The notes under the pieces are model-generated. The model was not told where the DNA came from. It did no database searches and saw only the letters and a list, made by a program, of their open reading frames with translations. This document shows positions 1-8,787 of a stretch of 22,919 bases of DNA, in pieces; position 1 is the stretch's first letter; each line of letters begins with the position of its first letter. The stretch comes from a virus. The stretch covers positions 1 through 22,919 of the IMG/VR virus record IMGVR_UViG_3300034110_000948, one strand, 5' to 3'. The position numbers were made by a program, and so were the translations under genes.

Positions 1-15
1 ATCCCCTTTAGCCAT
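1..15 (-). CDS. 5' end of a truncated phage gene
   Basis: Only five codons are visible (MAKGD) before the window ends. The ATG is preceded by a strong Shine-Dalgarno (AGGGGGATGT), and the position downstream of the tail-tip cluster and a terminator pair fits a further phage gene, such as one for lysis or a tail accessory. No function can be read from five residues. Confidence 0.4.
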
Positions 16-39
16 ACATCCCCCTATAAAATTGGCATT

Positions 40-60
40 AAAAAAGAGCCTTTCGGCTCT
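40..60 (-). terminator. Intrinsic terminator
   Basis: On the minus strand a 6-bp stem (AGAGCC / GGCTCT with a 4-nt loop) is followed by a T tract. It is the second of two hairpins downstream of the DUF4376 gene and lies just before the ribosome binding site of the gene cut by the window edge. Confidence 0.75.
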
Positions 61-100
61 GGTGGATCATTCGACATTGCGCCCCCTAAATTTTGGTAAT

Positions 101-120
101 AAAAAAGCACCCGGAGGTGC
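101..120 (-). terminator. Intrinsic terminator
   Basis: Minus-strand stem GCACC / GGTGC with loop TCCG, followed by six T and then ATTA. The stem overlaps the last base of the DUF4376 stop codon, so it ends the transcript carrying J and this gene. Confidence 0.8.
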
Positions 121-662
121 TATAAATTAATTGCTTCAACCTGATCTTTGGTTTCGGCTTCATGGATTAACTGCCTTGCGATACGCCCACGTTCATGAGC
201 GTTTGCAATATGCGCTTGCAATGCGGCATAGAGTTGCTGCAACTGTGATGCGCTTAAATCAATTGTTGTGTTATCAGCCAAAGTCCAAATTTGATCTACA
301 CCTGCAACAGCAGCGCTCATGATACGACCCTGTGAAACCTGATCTGAATCATAAATACCACCTTCAAACTTAAAACCGCCGAATTCCAGTCGGTCGCGCA
401 TAGCTTTAATCTCGGCCCATTTCTGAGTCTTGATTTCGTCTAGGGTGCGCGGATCAATCCAATCCTTTAGATCATAATTAAATATGTGGTACGGGGATGG
501 CTGAGCGGGCATTACCACCCAGCCACCCTGATAATACATATTTGACCCAGGAGGGTCTTCAACCGCAAGACACCCTTCAGGAGTATTCATCTCTACAACA
601 TCGTCAGGGGCGCTTATTGACTTAATAAATCGCCCCGTATCTTTTTCTACTATCGCTGTCAC
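120..662 (-). CDS. DUF4376 phage tail-associated protein
   Basis: A 180-residue protein. The C-terminal half (about residues 80-175) has the DUF4376 pattern seen in phage tail-fibre-proximal proteins: a Trp-containing helix, a GGF segment, a DSDQVSQGRI segment, WTLADNTT and a closing helix with regularly spaced His. The N-terminal part is short and beta-rich, with several Trp and Tyr. Its ATG overlaps the J stop codon as ATGA, so translation is probably coupled to J, and it ends in a terminator. Proteins in this position often assist fibre or tail-tip assembly or form part of the tip. That role is inferred from position; the domain call comes from motif recognition. Confidence 0.75.
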   Translation of the reverse strand: MTAIVEKDTGRFIKSISAPDDVVEMNTPEGCLAVEDPPGSNMYYQGGWVVMPAQPSPYHIFNYDLKDWIDPRTLDEIKTQKWAEIKAMRDRLEFGGFKFEGGIYDSDQVSQGRIMSAAVAGVDQIWTLADNTTIDLSASQLQQLYAALQAHIANAHERGRIARQLIHEAETKDQVEAINL

Positions 663-3600
663 TTCTTAATCTCCATTACTGCTAATGATGCTGAAACTAC
701 AGAAGGCCAATACTCAGCAGGTGTAGCCGGCCTACTCATATATACTCCGGCCGGACTGTTCCTTGTTGTTCCTATGCCGATGCGCAAGGTATATGTTGTA
801 TTCCCTGTGCCTGCATCATCCAAGTGGATAGGCATATTCACAAATCCATTAAACTGAGCAATTGTATCCCCGAGCAAGACTGTGTTGGCGGGTACGCGCA
901 TTCTCCGGATAACGCTTCCGTTTTTCAGCAAAATAAGCCCTACATATAGCGTTTGGTTTGAATTTGCCAAGGCGGTTTGATTGCTTGACCATACTACTGC
1001 CTGTAGATTTTTAAACTCTACGTTACCTTCAATGCGACACTTACCTCCAGACCTGTTCAGTGTGATACTTATAAGGTCGCCAAAGGCATTTGAGGTATCA
1101 TCTAGGGTTGCAGTACCTCCTGCGTATGTGCCGGGAGTTCGCGCGGTCATACTTGAAGGCCATGTATTTGACGTATCGTTGTACGAGGCAATAGGCACCG
1201 TAACAGCATTATCCTTAATCTTTAGTGTATCGACCTGTAGATCGCCAATCTTCGCAGTAGTCACCGCCAAATCATCAATCTTTGCAGTCTTAACCGCCAA
1301 ATCTTCAATATGCGAAGTTTTGACAGACTGATAATCCATCATTGCTGATTTCAAGTAAGCGGACACCGGAAACACTGTACCCGTCACCGGATCAGTGAAT
1401 GGCGTATTGCGGAAAATGAATGGGTAGTATGGTGTACTTCCTGCACTTGCTGGCCCTGCTAAAGCAAACGAGTTAGCACGAATAGCAAAGTTACTGTAAT
1501 TCGTACCTCCGCTTTCCTCAACCGCCAAGCCATAAGACGAAATCACACCACCCGAATCAAGTTTAATCGTGTGCTGCGCTTTAATCTTACTTTCAGTCAG
1601 AACAAGTGAGTTTAGCTTCGCTTTATCTGCTGTGATTTTAGCAACTTGCGATGCAATAGCGGCTTTCTGTGCATTTGCGTCAACCTTAGCAGCGTTTAGC
1701 TCTGCGATTTGGCTTGTATAAAGATCAATTAATTCCTGATTTTTATCAGGCTTCGCTGCCTCCTTTGTGCGCTTGCTAGTTATCTCAGCAATTCTTGCAT
1801 CATAACCATTTACTGCCGACGTGAGTGCTGCGACCTGCCCTTGCAGCTTGGTGGTGTCCTCATCAAGTCGAGCTTTTGCAATTTCATTCTTGAGTTTGTT
1901 TAGATCACCAACAGCACTTACAACCTCAATACCTGTCTGCTGACCATCCACATAACCCTGAATTGTCTTAATCTCACCACCGATTGCATCAAGCCTGTCA
2001 GTAAAGACACCCTGCTCAAGCTTAATGGTTGCGATGTTCTCAGTTGCAGTATTCGCCTTATCAAGAGCTTCTGTCGCTGTATCTTGAGCCTTTTTTGCTG
2101 CTGCTGCCGCATCGGTTGCAGCTTTGTCAGTAACAGTAATCCATGCTGACCCATTCCAGCGCTTCGGCGTGTTTAGTCCTCCTGTTGTGTCAATCCATAA
2201 GTTTTGAGGTAGGCGCTTATCGGCTGCGGGATTGGTTGAGCCAAAAATAACCTCACCCTTATTGCCTGCTGCTGTAGCTGCTGCGCTGGCTGCTTGTTGT
2301 GCTGCATTTGCAACAGCCTTGGCTGCCGCTTCTGCCGCGTTAGCTTTGGCAGTTGCATCAAGTGCTGCCGCATCAATAGCTGCTTGCTTTGCATCGTCAG
2401 CTTTGTTTTTAGCGTCTAGCGCAGCCGCAGCTACAGCCGCCGCCTCTGCTGCATCTGCTTTCGCTGTAGCATCATCTGACGCTGCTGCAATGGCTGCTAA
2501 ACGCTCTGCTTCGGCTTGGGCTGCGGCATAAGCCTTAGCTGCTAATTCTGCGGCTGCTGATTTGTTCTGTGCATCCAAAATTGCTTGATCGGCTGTGTCT
2601 TTCGCAGTCTTTGTGGACGCTTGAAGTGTATCGAACCGACCAGCAAAGGATTCATTGTCAGTCGCTCGCGCTGTTTCCAGTGTTACGATTGCTGCCTTAT
2701 TCCCATCAACATCAACTTTTAGCGTGTTAATGCGAGATGATAGTGCCTCATTCTCCTGCGCTCTTGCGTAAGCTTCGGTTTGAACCAGTGCTTTTGCATT
2801 GTCAATTTCTGCAACAGTGGTGTCGATGCGCTGACTTAAAGCCATATCGCCTTCAATCACTGCCGACTGCAAAGTCCACGTTCCAACATGACCAGCAGTT
2901 GAACCAATCAGCCCTTCTGTTGATCCGATCATGTCTGGATTGACTTGCGCATATACACCGTTAAGCCGTGTGGTGTTTGCGTTAACCTTTCCATCAACCT
3001 CGGCAATGTTGGCATTGGTTTGATTTAGTGCGCCAGTGCTGGCTTTGGTTCCAAGTTCAGCGGTAATTTCCTCAATCTTATTTGCATTCGCATCTGATTT
3101 TGTTGCTGAAGCGGTTGCTTTTTCTAGCGCACTTGCTGCTCCTGCTGCTGCTGTGTCTGCCGTATCTGCTGATTGCTCTGCAACTGCCTTAACTTCGGTC
3201 ACAAGGCTTGATAGTGCTTTTGTGTCATCAATCGCAATATTGGCTTTCTGCAAAGCACTTGCTGAGTTAAACAAAGCATTTCCAGCTTCATCTTCCGCAA
3301 CCTGCACCCGACCATCTAGCGCTTGAGTTCTTTCAATCGCTAAAGATGAGTCGGTTAATGCAATATCAAGACTATCCTGAAAACTAGCAAGCGCATTGTC
3401 ATTGCTGAGCTTGTAAGTGTTCACATAGCCATAGATTGCAGTTTCACCATTTTGGCGATCTAAAACTTCTTGCGTTAAGCCATCGTCTAAGTCTTGAATT
3501 GCTGTAACTCGTTGCTGACGCTCCAAAGCAAGTTCATCACTAATTTGATCTGTCTGAGTTTGAACAGCACTAATATTTTCAATCAAATTACCAATGTCGC

Positions 3601-6154
3601 CATCAAGACCCGCAATTGTGTCGATCTTATCAATCTTGGTTTGCAAGTTTTGGTGTAGCTGAGTTTCAGTAATTTTGCCCGACAAAATATCAAGCACAGC
3701 CGACGCATCTGCAGACGTAGTTGCGCTTGCTAAAGCAGACCACGGCCCCACATTCCCGATCCGGTCAATCAAACGTCCACGGAAATAACGAGTTAAGTTT
3801 GGCTGCATGCCCTGAATAACGTGAGTATCTGTTGGGTATGCAAATAAACCGAGTTGTGACTTGTTGGCACCATTCGCAGTGCTTGCAATCTCAATTTCCG
3901 TATAAGCCGTATCTAGCGCACCAGTCGCAGGGAAATTCCAATTTAAACGGTAGCCAAATAAGATACCTGCTGCTGTAATGTTAGCTAAGGCAGGCGGCAA
4001 ACCTTGCTTGCCTGACAAAGTTGTGAGCATTGAGTAAGTTGGCAGAGATGCAACGTCAAACGCTGAAATCGCAGTAACACGCGCTTCATAGTTGCCCGCA
4101 TAAATACCCTGTACTTCAACTGAATTGTTGCCTGTAATTGGCAATTTAATCCAACTACCATCATCTTTACGCCATTCAACTTGATACTTTGTAGCGCCTT
4201 GTGCTTGATCCCAAGTAATCAACATGGTTTCAACAGACAAGCCTTGCTGAACCATGTTTTCAGATGAAATCAAAACATTAGTGACAGGTGCTTGAGTGGT
4301 CGGATTGATGATTGAAATCGGACGCTCATCAATGAAAGCACCAAAGTCGATTGCATCATATTTTGCTGATTCATACTGTAGCGCAGTGATTGAAAACTGA
4401 TGCTTGTCGTCTTGAGTGATACTCATGACGCGAAACTTCATTGTTTTTAAATCTTGCGCATCAACGACCCACACATTTTCAGCAGCAACAGAATCAAACG
4501 CCACTGTGACTGTGACTTTGCGCCCAATTTTTGATGACACGATTCGAGCTTGCGCTTTACCATTTTCACCATTTACAACAAGCCGATCACCCGCACGACA
4601 CACCACATCATCACGATCCAGAGTAATGACTTTGCGATCAGCGCTGACAGCAGAAATACGACCACCATTGGCACGGCCTGCAAAAAGCTCGTCTGCGATT
4701 TCAATCACTTTACCTGGTTGTGGAATATAACCATCAAGACCGACTTTAAAAGATACAGTGCGAGTTTCCAGTTGCTCAGACTTTAACGCCCAAAGACCTG
4801 CACGTTGCGCTTGACCCTCAGAAGTACAACCCCACGCGTCAATCTCAGCAATACGCACACCGAGCTTTGCGATAGCTGCTTCATCACGCACATAAACATA
4901 CTCAGTTTTATAGTGGTTTGCAGGGTTATCCCATGCAACCTTAGCAACTGTGTGACGGTCACGCGCACGTGTGCCTGTGTACTCAAATAGACCATCGATA
5001 ACATTGGCACGGGTATAAGTGAAGTAAGTATCTTGCGGAATATCAGCATCACAGACAATTGAATTGCCGTCCCAATAAGAAATTGCACGGAATACGCCTG
5101 CCAATTTGCTTAAAATCGTATAAGCATCTTCGGTAGATTGTAGATATACGTTACAAGTAAAACGTGGCTCTTTCCCACCTTTACCATCATTCACCATTTG
5201 GTCGCAGTATTGGGCAAGGCGATACAAAGACCACTTGTCCAACATTGCAGACGTTAAGCGGTCACCCAAAGCATAGCGCTTTGATGTGCAGATATCGTAA
5301 TAAATCCACGCGGGGTTATTGGTATAAGCGCGTTTGAATGTGCCATCCCACATGCCTGCATAGGTACGTGCAACTGGATCGTAATTTGACGGGACTTGAA
5401 GCTTAATACCTTTTAGATCAACTGCGACTTTTGCCACATTGGAAAAGGTTTCTGCGTCATATTGCAGACCAAGTAAAGCTGTATTCGGATAACTGAGTTT
5501 TAGATCAATCACTTCAGTCAATGCATCAACATACATCTTGTCACTGATATATTCTGATGTGGAGTTGGGTGTCAATCGACGCACACGAACTGTCCAGCCG
5601 GTATCGGCTTTAGGCAAGTCAATCCGATGTGAGCGCTCATAGTTTGCAGAGGTTTTGTCAGCGATTTGAGTATTTAAAACTTCAGTCCATGTGCCGCCAT
5701 CAGTTTGCAGATCAATTGCATACTGAATGACGATACCTTTAACATCGCCATTTTCAGCATTCTGCTCGCGTAGCGGCCCCCACTTGAAGCGCAAGCGCAC
5801 AGCATCCAGATCGGTATTAGTGACTGAGCGCACCCAAGGTGTATCAGACTTTAATTCGACATTAATCGCGCTCTCAGATGAAATATCCGGAAAGCCTTCG
5901 ATATGAGTCTGATCATTGGTGCCATGACGAAAGTCAGCCTGAACATCTTCAAAGTTCCAACCACCCGCCGGATTCTGTAGCGGCGTTTCCTCAAGAAATA
6001 CCGATTGCAAGCCATTGGCCAGTCCCTCAACCTCACCTTCAGACAAGCCATACAGAATCTTAATATAGGTTTTTGACTGAGCTGAGTCAGGTGCAATCAC
6101 TGCTTTTCTTGCCTTGCCTTCACCTGCCTTTGCGCCTTTAATTACTGCGTTCAT
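659..6154 (-). CDS. J: Tail tip / host specificity protein J
   Basis: An 1831-residue homologue of lambda gpJ, the central tail-tip protein that contacts the host receptor. The first ~620 residues carry the conserved J region, beginning with the KTYIKILYGLSEGEVEGLANG type start. Two fibronectin-III-like segments follow (about 630-720 and 730-830; Trp, Tyr and RIGNVGPWS motifs). A long central stretch (about 850-1500) is predicted coiled coil, including an extremely Ala-rich segment near 1200-1300 (DNA around 2240-2560). A Gly/Trp mini-domain (KRWNGSAWITVTDKA) interrupts the coil. Four 10-residue I-x-D-L-x-V-x-T repeats precede the C-terminal beta-rich domain (about 1660-1831), the most likely receptor-binding part. 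It is longer than lambda gpJ (1132 residues), mainly because of the coil. The start follows AGGGAAAAGT, just downstream of a hairpin and T tract. Confidence 0.95.
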   Translation of the reverse strand: MNAVIKGAKAGEGKARKAVIAPDSAQSKTYIKILYGLSEGEVEGLANGLQSVFLEETPLQNPAGGWNFEDVQADFRHGTNDQTHIEGFPDISSESAINVELKSDTPWVRSVTNTDLDAVRLRFKWGPLREQNAENGDVKGIVIQYAIDLQTDGGTWTEVLNTQIADKTSANYERSHRIDLPKADTGWTVRVRRLTPNSTSEYISDKMYVDALTEVIDLKLSYPNTALLGLQYDAETFSNVAKVAVDLKGIKLQVPSNYDPVARTYAGMWDGTFKRAYTNNPAWIYYDICTSKRYALGDRLTSAMLDKWSLYRLAQYCDQMVNDGKGGKEPRFTCNVYLQSTEDAYTILSKLAGVFRAISYWDGNSIVCDADIPQDTYFTYTRANVIDGLFEYTGTRARDRHTVAKVAWDNPANHYKTEYVYVRDEAAIAKLGVRIAEIDAWGCTSEGQAQRAGLWALKSEQLETRTVSFKVGLDGYIPQPGKVIEIADELFAGRANGGRISAVSADRKVITLDRDDVVCRAGDRLVVNGENGKAQARIVSSKIGRKVTVTVAFDSVAAENVWVVDAQDLKTMKFRVMSITQDDKHQFSITALQYESAKYDAIDFGAFIDERPISIINPTTQAPVTNVLISSENMVQQGLSVETMLITWDQAQGATKYQVEWRKDDGSWIKLPITGNNSVEVQGIYAGNYEARVTAISAFDVASLPTYSMLTTLSGKQGLPPALANITAAGILFGYRLNWNFPATGALDTAYTEIEIASTANGANKSQLGLFAYPTDTHVIQGMQPNLTRYFRGRLIDRIGNVGPWSALASATTSADASAVLDILSGKITETQLHQNLQTKIDKIDTIAGLDGDIGNLIENISAVQTQTDQISDELALERQQRVTAIQDLDDGLTQEVLDRQNGETAIYGYVNTYKLSNDNALASFQDSLDIALTDSSLAIERTQALDGRVQVAEDEAGNALFNSASALQKANIAIDDTKALSSLVTEVKAVAEQSADTADTAAAGAASALEKATASATKSDANANKIEEITAELGTKASTGALNQTNANIAEVDGKVNANTTRLNGVYAQVNPDMIGSTEGLIGSTAGHVGTWTLQSAVIEGDMALSQRIDTTVAEIDNAKALVQTEAYARAQENEALSSRINTLKVDVDGNKAAIVTLETARATDNESFAGRFDTLQASTKTAKDTADQAILDAQNKSAAAELAAKAYAAAQAEAERLAAIAAASDDATAKADAAEAAAVAAAALDAKNKADDAKQAAIDAAALDATAKANAAEAAAKAVANAAQQAASAAATAAGNKGEVIFGSTNPAADKRLPQNLWIDTTGGLNTPKRWNGSAWITVTDKAATDAAAAAKKAQDTATEALDKANTATENIATIKLEQGVFTDRLDAIGGEIKTIQGYVDGQQTGIEVVSAVGDLNKLKNEIAKARLDEDTTKLQGQVAALTSAVNGYDARIAEITSKRTKEAAKPDKNQELIDLYTSQIAELNAAKVDANAQKAAIASQVAKITADKAKLNSLVLTESKIKAQHTIKLDSGGVISSYGLAVEESGGTNYSNFAIRANSFALAGPASAGSTPYYPFIFRNTPFTDPVTGTVFPVSAYLKSAMMDYQSVKTSHIEDLAVKTAKIDDLAVTTAKIGDLQVDTLKIKDNAVTVPIASYNDTSNTWPSSMTARTPGTYAGGTATLDDTSNAFGDLISITLNRSGGKCRIEGNVEFKNLQAVVWSSNQTALANSNQTLYVGLILLKNGSVIRRMRVPANTVLLGDTIAQFNGFVNMPIHLDDAGTGNTTYTLRIGIGTTRNSPAGVYMSRPATPAEYWPSVVSASLAVMEIKK
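1218..1337 (-). repeat. Four 30-bp tandem repeats inside J
   Basis: Four consecutive 30-bp units (starting 1218, 1248, 1278 and 1308) encode diverged 10-residue repeats of form I-x-D-L-x-V-x-T-x-K. The two middle units are most alike. Short regular beta repeats like this usually build a stalk that links a coiled coil to a receptor-binding head; that structural reading is inferred. Confidence 0.75.
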
Positions 6155-6171
6155 ACTTTTCCCTAGACAAT

Positions 6172-6193
6172 AAAAAAGGCGCTTATTGCGCCT
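6172..6193 (-). terminator. Intrinsic terminator between I and J
   Basis: Minus-strand stem GGCGC / GCGCC with a 5-nt loop, closed by one more A-T pair and followed by six T and ATTG. It lies after the stop of gene I and only about 17 nt before the J start codon. J is therefore read-through dependent, or the hairpin works in RNA processing. Confidence 0.7.
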
Positions 6194-6207
6194 GTGTTTT
6201 TAAGTGT

Positions 6208-6789
6208 TTACATCAAATCTTCTGGATACTGTCCGGCACTTGCAATAAAGCCGCCCACTTCACGCTGGCCATAAAGCACTGGCACTGGATTACCCTGAGC
6301 AATTGTGGTGACTGCACCACCAAAGCCTTTGTTAGCCTTATTGCCATCTTGGTTCTGGTCTTGGTTTTCAATCTTGGGCATGAGCATCATAGCAATACCA
6401 CCAACCATCATACCGACACCTGCGCCAATTAATGCTGCACCAACCGCACCCGCCGAACCAAAGGACATGCCAGTCACAACAATACCCACTACCACCAATA
6501 CAGCACCGATAATGGTTTGAACTACACCGCCAGCACCCTTTACTTTCGGAACAACCTTAATCACTTTAGCGCTGGTGCTCATGTCGAGTTCGGTTTCAGA
6601 AATATTTTGCTTATCCTGAAAAACTGCAAACTCCAAACCTTGTTCGTGTGCATGTAGCATGAAATGCTCAAAGCCTGGCACCTGCACACATAAAGCACGC
6701 ATTGCTTCACGGGTATTATCAACAGCTAGATGAAACTCTTTGCCAAATTTCTTGGCTAGAATGCCGTACAACTTAATTTTTTTGAGCAT
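6208..6789 (-). CDS. I: Tail assembly protein I
   Basis: A 193-residue protein related to lambda gpI, which acts with K, L and J in building the tail tip. The N-terminal ~75 residues are a globular domain starting MLKKIKLYGILAKKFG. The middle holds two closely spaced hydrophobic Gly-rich segments (IIGAVLVVVGIVVTG and ALIGAGVGMMVGGIAMML). The C-terminus has the conserved NPVPVLYGQREVGG segment. The start at 6789 is chosen over one 69 bases upstream because it has a good ribosome binding site (AAAGGTGG) and begins the conserved domain. It overlaps the end of K by 17 bases. Confidence 0.88.
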   Translation of the reverse strand: MLKKIKLYGILAKKFGKEFHLAVDNTREAMRALCVQVPGFEHFMLHAHEQGLEFAVFQDKQNISETELDMSTSAKVIKVVPKVKGAGGVVQTIIGAVLVVVGIVVTGMSFGSAGAVGAALIGAGVGMMVGGIAMMLMPKIENQDQNQDGNKANKGFGGAVTTIAQGNPVPVLYGQREVGGFIASAGQYPEDLM

Positions 6790-7522
6790 ATCGAACCACC
6801 TTTGCAACTCGTTCCTGCCATTGCTGACCAAAGATTTCACGAACAGATTTACGGCCATATGGATGATGTAGAATCAATGCGGATCCAATGCAAGGCTCGG
6901 TTTGCTCAGATTTCAGCATGCCATTATCGCTCAACCAGATCACCGCATGATTGACATGCTCGGTACGTCCGACTCGACACAACAAGACATCACCATATTG
7001 CGGCTGATCTACTTCAATGAAGCCTTCTTTCTCAAAGTTATCAAGATAAAGTGAAGGGCTGTCCTTAGACTCCCACCACAAGTCTTGACGCTCATAGTCT
7101 GGAATGCTGATGCCCAGCTCGCGCTGATAAAAATCACGGACAATGGCATAACAGTCTTGAATGCCGTGGATATAGTTGCGGCCGACTAAAGGTGCTTTAT
7201 ATCCGCATGGCTCATACACTTGAAATTCAATATCAGGATAAGCAAAGATGACCCAGGGCTTTTCATGTAACTCAATCTGAATTAAATCAATTTCAGATGC
7301 ACGTGCTGAAGCATTTGGGTGTGAATGAACAAAGGCTTGAATTTCGCCCAGATCCTCAGCCTTAGCTAAGTCTTCATGATGAATTTCAAACTGATCTTTA
7401 TTGTCTGAAATATTGCGACACGGAATGTATTCTTTACCTACAATCACACCACAGCATTCCTCTGGATATACTTCAGCGGCATGCGCCTGTATTGCTTTTT
7501 TAAGTTTTGCGGTTAGTTTCAT
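6773..7522 (-). CDS. K: Tail tip peptidase K (JAB + NlpC/P60)
   Basis: A 249-residue two-domain protein like lambda gpK, needed for tail-tip assembly and probably for cell-wall processing. The N-terminal JAB/MPN domain has the full JAMM zinc set: Glu near 21-22 and H66-S-H68 with S76 and D79 (HSHP, seven residues, S-E-I-D). The C-terminal NlpC/P60 domain starts near 115 with Cys124 (QDCYAIV) as nucleophile and a His in EHVNHAVIW. The start at 7522 has AGGTGG upstream and lies 8 bases after the L stop. A longer reading start at 7687 lies inside L and is rejected. Both catalytic centres look intact. Confidence 0.93.
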   Translation of the reverse strand: MKLTAKLKKAIQAHAAEVYPEECCGVIVGKEYIPCRNISDNKDQFEIHHEDLAKAEDLGEIQAFVHSHPNASARASEIDLIQIELHEKPWVIFAYPDIEFQVYEPCGYKAPLVGRNYIHGIQDCYAIVRDFYQRELGISIPDYERQDLWWESKDSPSLYLDNFEKEGFIEVDQPQYGDVLLCRVGRTEHVNHAVIWLSDNGMLKSEQTEPCIGSALILHHPYGRKSVREIFGQQWQERVAKVVRYAQKN

Positions 7523-7529
7523 ACACCAC

Positions 7530-8324
7530 CTAAAATAATGAACTTGCAGGGAAGGCACCAATACGCAGGACATTACCCTTACCAAATCGACACTCGCAGC
7601 CATTTGTTCTTTTTGGGCACTTGTCGAGCGCAGGATTGTCAGTAGGTTCATCTCTGTCCGTAAACATTGCTGCGCCTGTATAGCCACATTGTTCGCTGCG
7701 ATATTCCCATGCGCAATAACTGGAAATCTGCCGAACTGGTATCTTCAAGCCTTCGAAATCAATCGGGTTTGAAAGTTCAAATGTTACAGCATTGGCGTTT
7801 TCGGAAGTCTTTTGCTCGATATACCAAAGCTGCTCTTTAGCTTCATTTGATGCGGTAGGGTTGCCAGTGCTAAAGTTTTCGGCATCCAGATATTTAGCCA
7901 GTGTGGTAATGACTTTAAGCTTTGCTCCTGCAAAGTCACCAAACTGTAAACAAAGAGCAGAAACTGCGTTTTGAATACCACCAATATTGTTTGCCATGCT
8001 GAAAGTTGGTGCTGATGCTTTACCATCTGAGCGCATTTCTAGGCCAGACACTTCCAATGCCATAGGCTCAAATGTTTGACCCTGCCAAATGATGTTTCTG
8101 AACCATGTTTTCTGTTCACTATTCTTGAATGCTTCACCGATGAGCTTACTGGTATCGCCCATTAACTCATTAGAGCCAATTGAACTGTAAATGCGCTCCC
8201 ATTCTTCATAAGAGATATGGCCATGAAAACGTAAAATGCCCGCACCTAAAGCGCGAGCATCGAGTTCAAACAGCGTAATCAGACCATCAACATACAGCTT
8301 CTGAAAGTCACTATTTAAAGCCAT
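7530..8324 (-). CDS. L: Minor tail protein L
   Basis: A 264-residue homologue of lambda gpL, a tail-tip component. The C-terminal third has the Cys-rich region of the family (SYCAWEYRSEQCGYTG, then DKCPKRTNGCEC), followed by the short hydrophobic tail ending in IGAFPASSLF. Lambda gpL is known to bind an iron-sulphur cluster through such cysteines, so a cluster here is likely. The start is preceded by GGGGTGAAAAT. It is separated from M by a four-gene insertion, whereas in lambda M and L are adjacent. Confidence 0.93.
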   Translation of the reverse strand: MALNSDFQKLYVDGLITLFELDARALGAGILRFHGHISYEEWERIYSSIGSNELMGDTSKLIGEAFKNSEQKTWFRNIIWQGQTFEPMALEVSGLEMRSDGKASAPTFSMANNIGGIQNAVSALCLQFGDFAGAKLKVITTLAKYLDAENFSTGNPTASNEAKEQLWYIEQKTSENANAVTFELSNPIDFEGLKIPVRQISSYCAWEYRSEQCGYTGAAMFTDRDEPTDNPALDKCPKRTNGCECRFGKGNVLRIGAFPASSLF

Positions 8325-8336
8325 ATTTTCACCCCG

Positions 8337-8777
8337 CTAAAAAGTCAAAGCCTGCGACCAAAGCTCATCAATTTGAGCTGAAGATAACCCCATCAGCGCT
8401 GACATTGTGAGAAGGCTACTATTATTTCGCTCAAACACCGTAGCATCTTGCCATTCGATTTGAATAATCTGACGCTGCATATCATCTTCAATTTGAGCAA
8501 TAAGTGCTTCAATATCAGTAAGACTGTAGCCATTGGTTACGAGTGCAAGCCGAAACTGTCGTCGTGTTAGCGTGGGTAGTGCGGGACTCTCATAAGTCAC
8601 AGCCCAAACATATTCAGGATTGAATTGCGATAGTGCGTTGAGAATCTGCTGCTTATCTGTAATACCGCTCAGTAGCTCAGTGATTCCATTAAACGCAGGC
8701 GTGATTGATACTTCATTGTCTGCAATCGTGAGTTGATGTACTTCTACACCGTTTTTATTTGATACAAGTTTTAGCAT
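8337..8777 (-). CDS. Putative tail-protein assembly factor (146 aa)
   Basis: A 146-residue protein. The second half matches a module often found at the end of phage tail-fibre-associated proteins: a TRRQFRLALV helix, an acidic helix with IQIEWQDATVFERN, then ALMGLSSAQIDELWSQAL. The first half is short and beta-rich (MLKLVSNKNGVEVHQL). It follows the lectin-fold tail protein gene after 10 bases, with AAGGAAACT as ribosome binding site overlapping that gene's end. An adhesin-specific chaperone or attachment factor is a reasonable inference; no enzymatic motif is visible. Confidence 0.6.
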   Translation of the reverse strand: MLKLVSNKNGVEVHQLTIADNEVSITPAFNGITELLSGITDKQQILNALSQFNPEYVWAVTYESPALPTLTRRQFRLALVTNGYSLTDIEALIAQIEDDMQRQIIQIEWQDATVFERNNSSLLTMSALMGLSSAQIDELWSQALTF

Positions 8778-8787
8778 TTTAGTTTCC

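Noticed and set aside
24-77. 17-codon reading frame MSNDPPEPKGSFLMPIL on the minus strand with an AGGGGGCG site
   Set aside because: It runs straight through the terminator hairpin at 40-60 and is too short to support; the ribosome site may be coincidental or part of the junction.
2232-2531. Ala/Ser-rich 99-codon frame on the plus strand
   Set aside because: It is the antisense shadow of the Ala-rich coil in J and comes from the repetitive GCT/GCA codons.
6790-6858. Longer start for gene I giving 23 extra residues
   Set aside because: The extra part lies inside the C-terminal coding region of K, and the start at 6789 has the better ribosome site and matches the family start.
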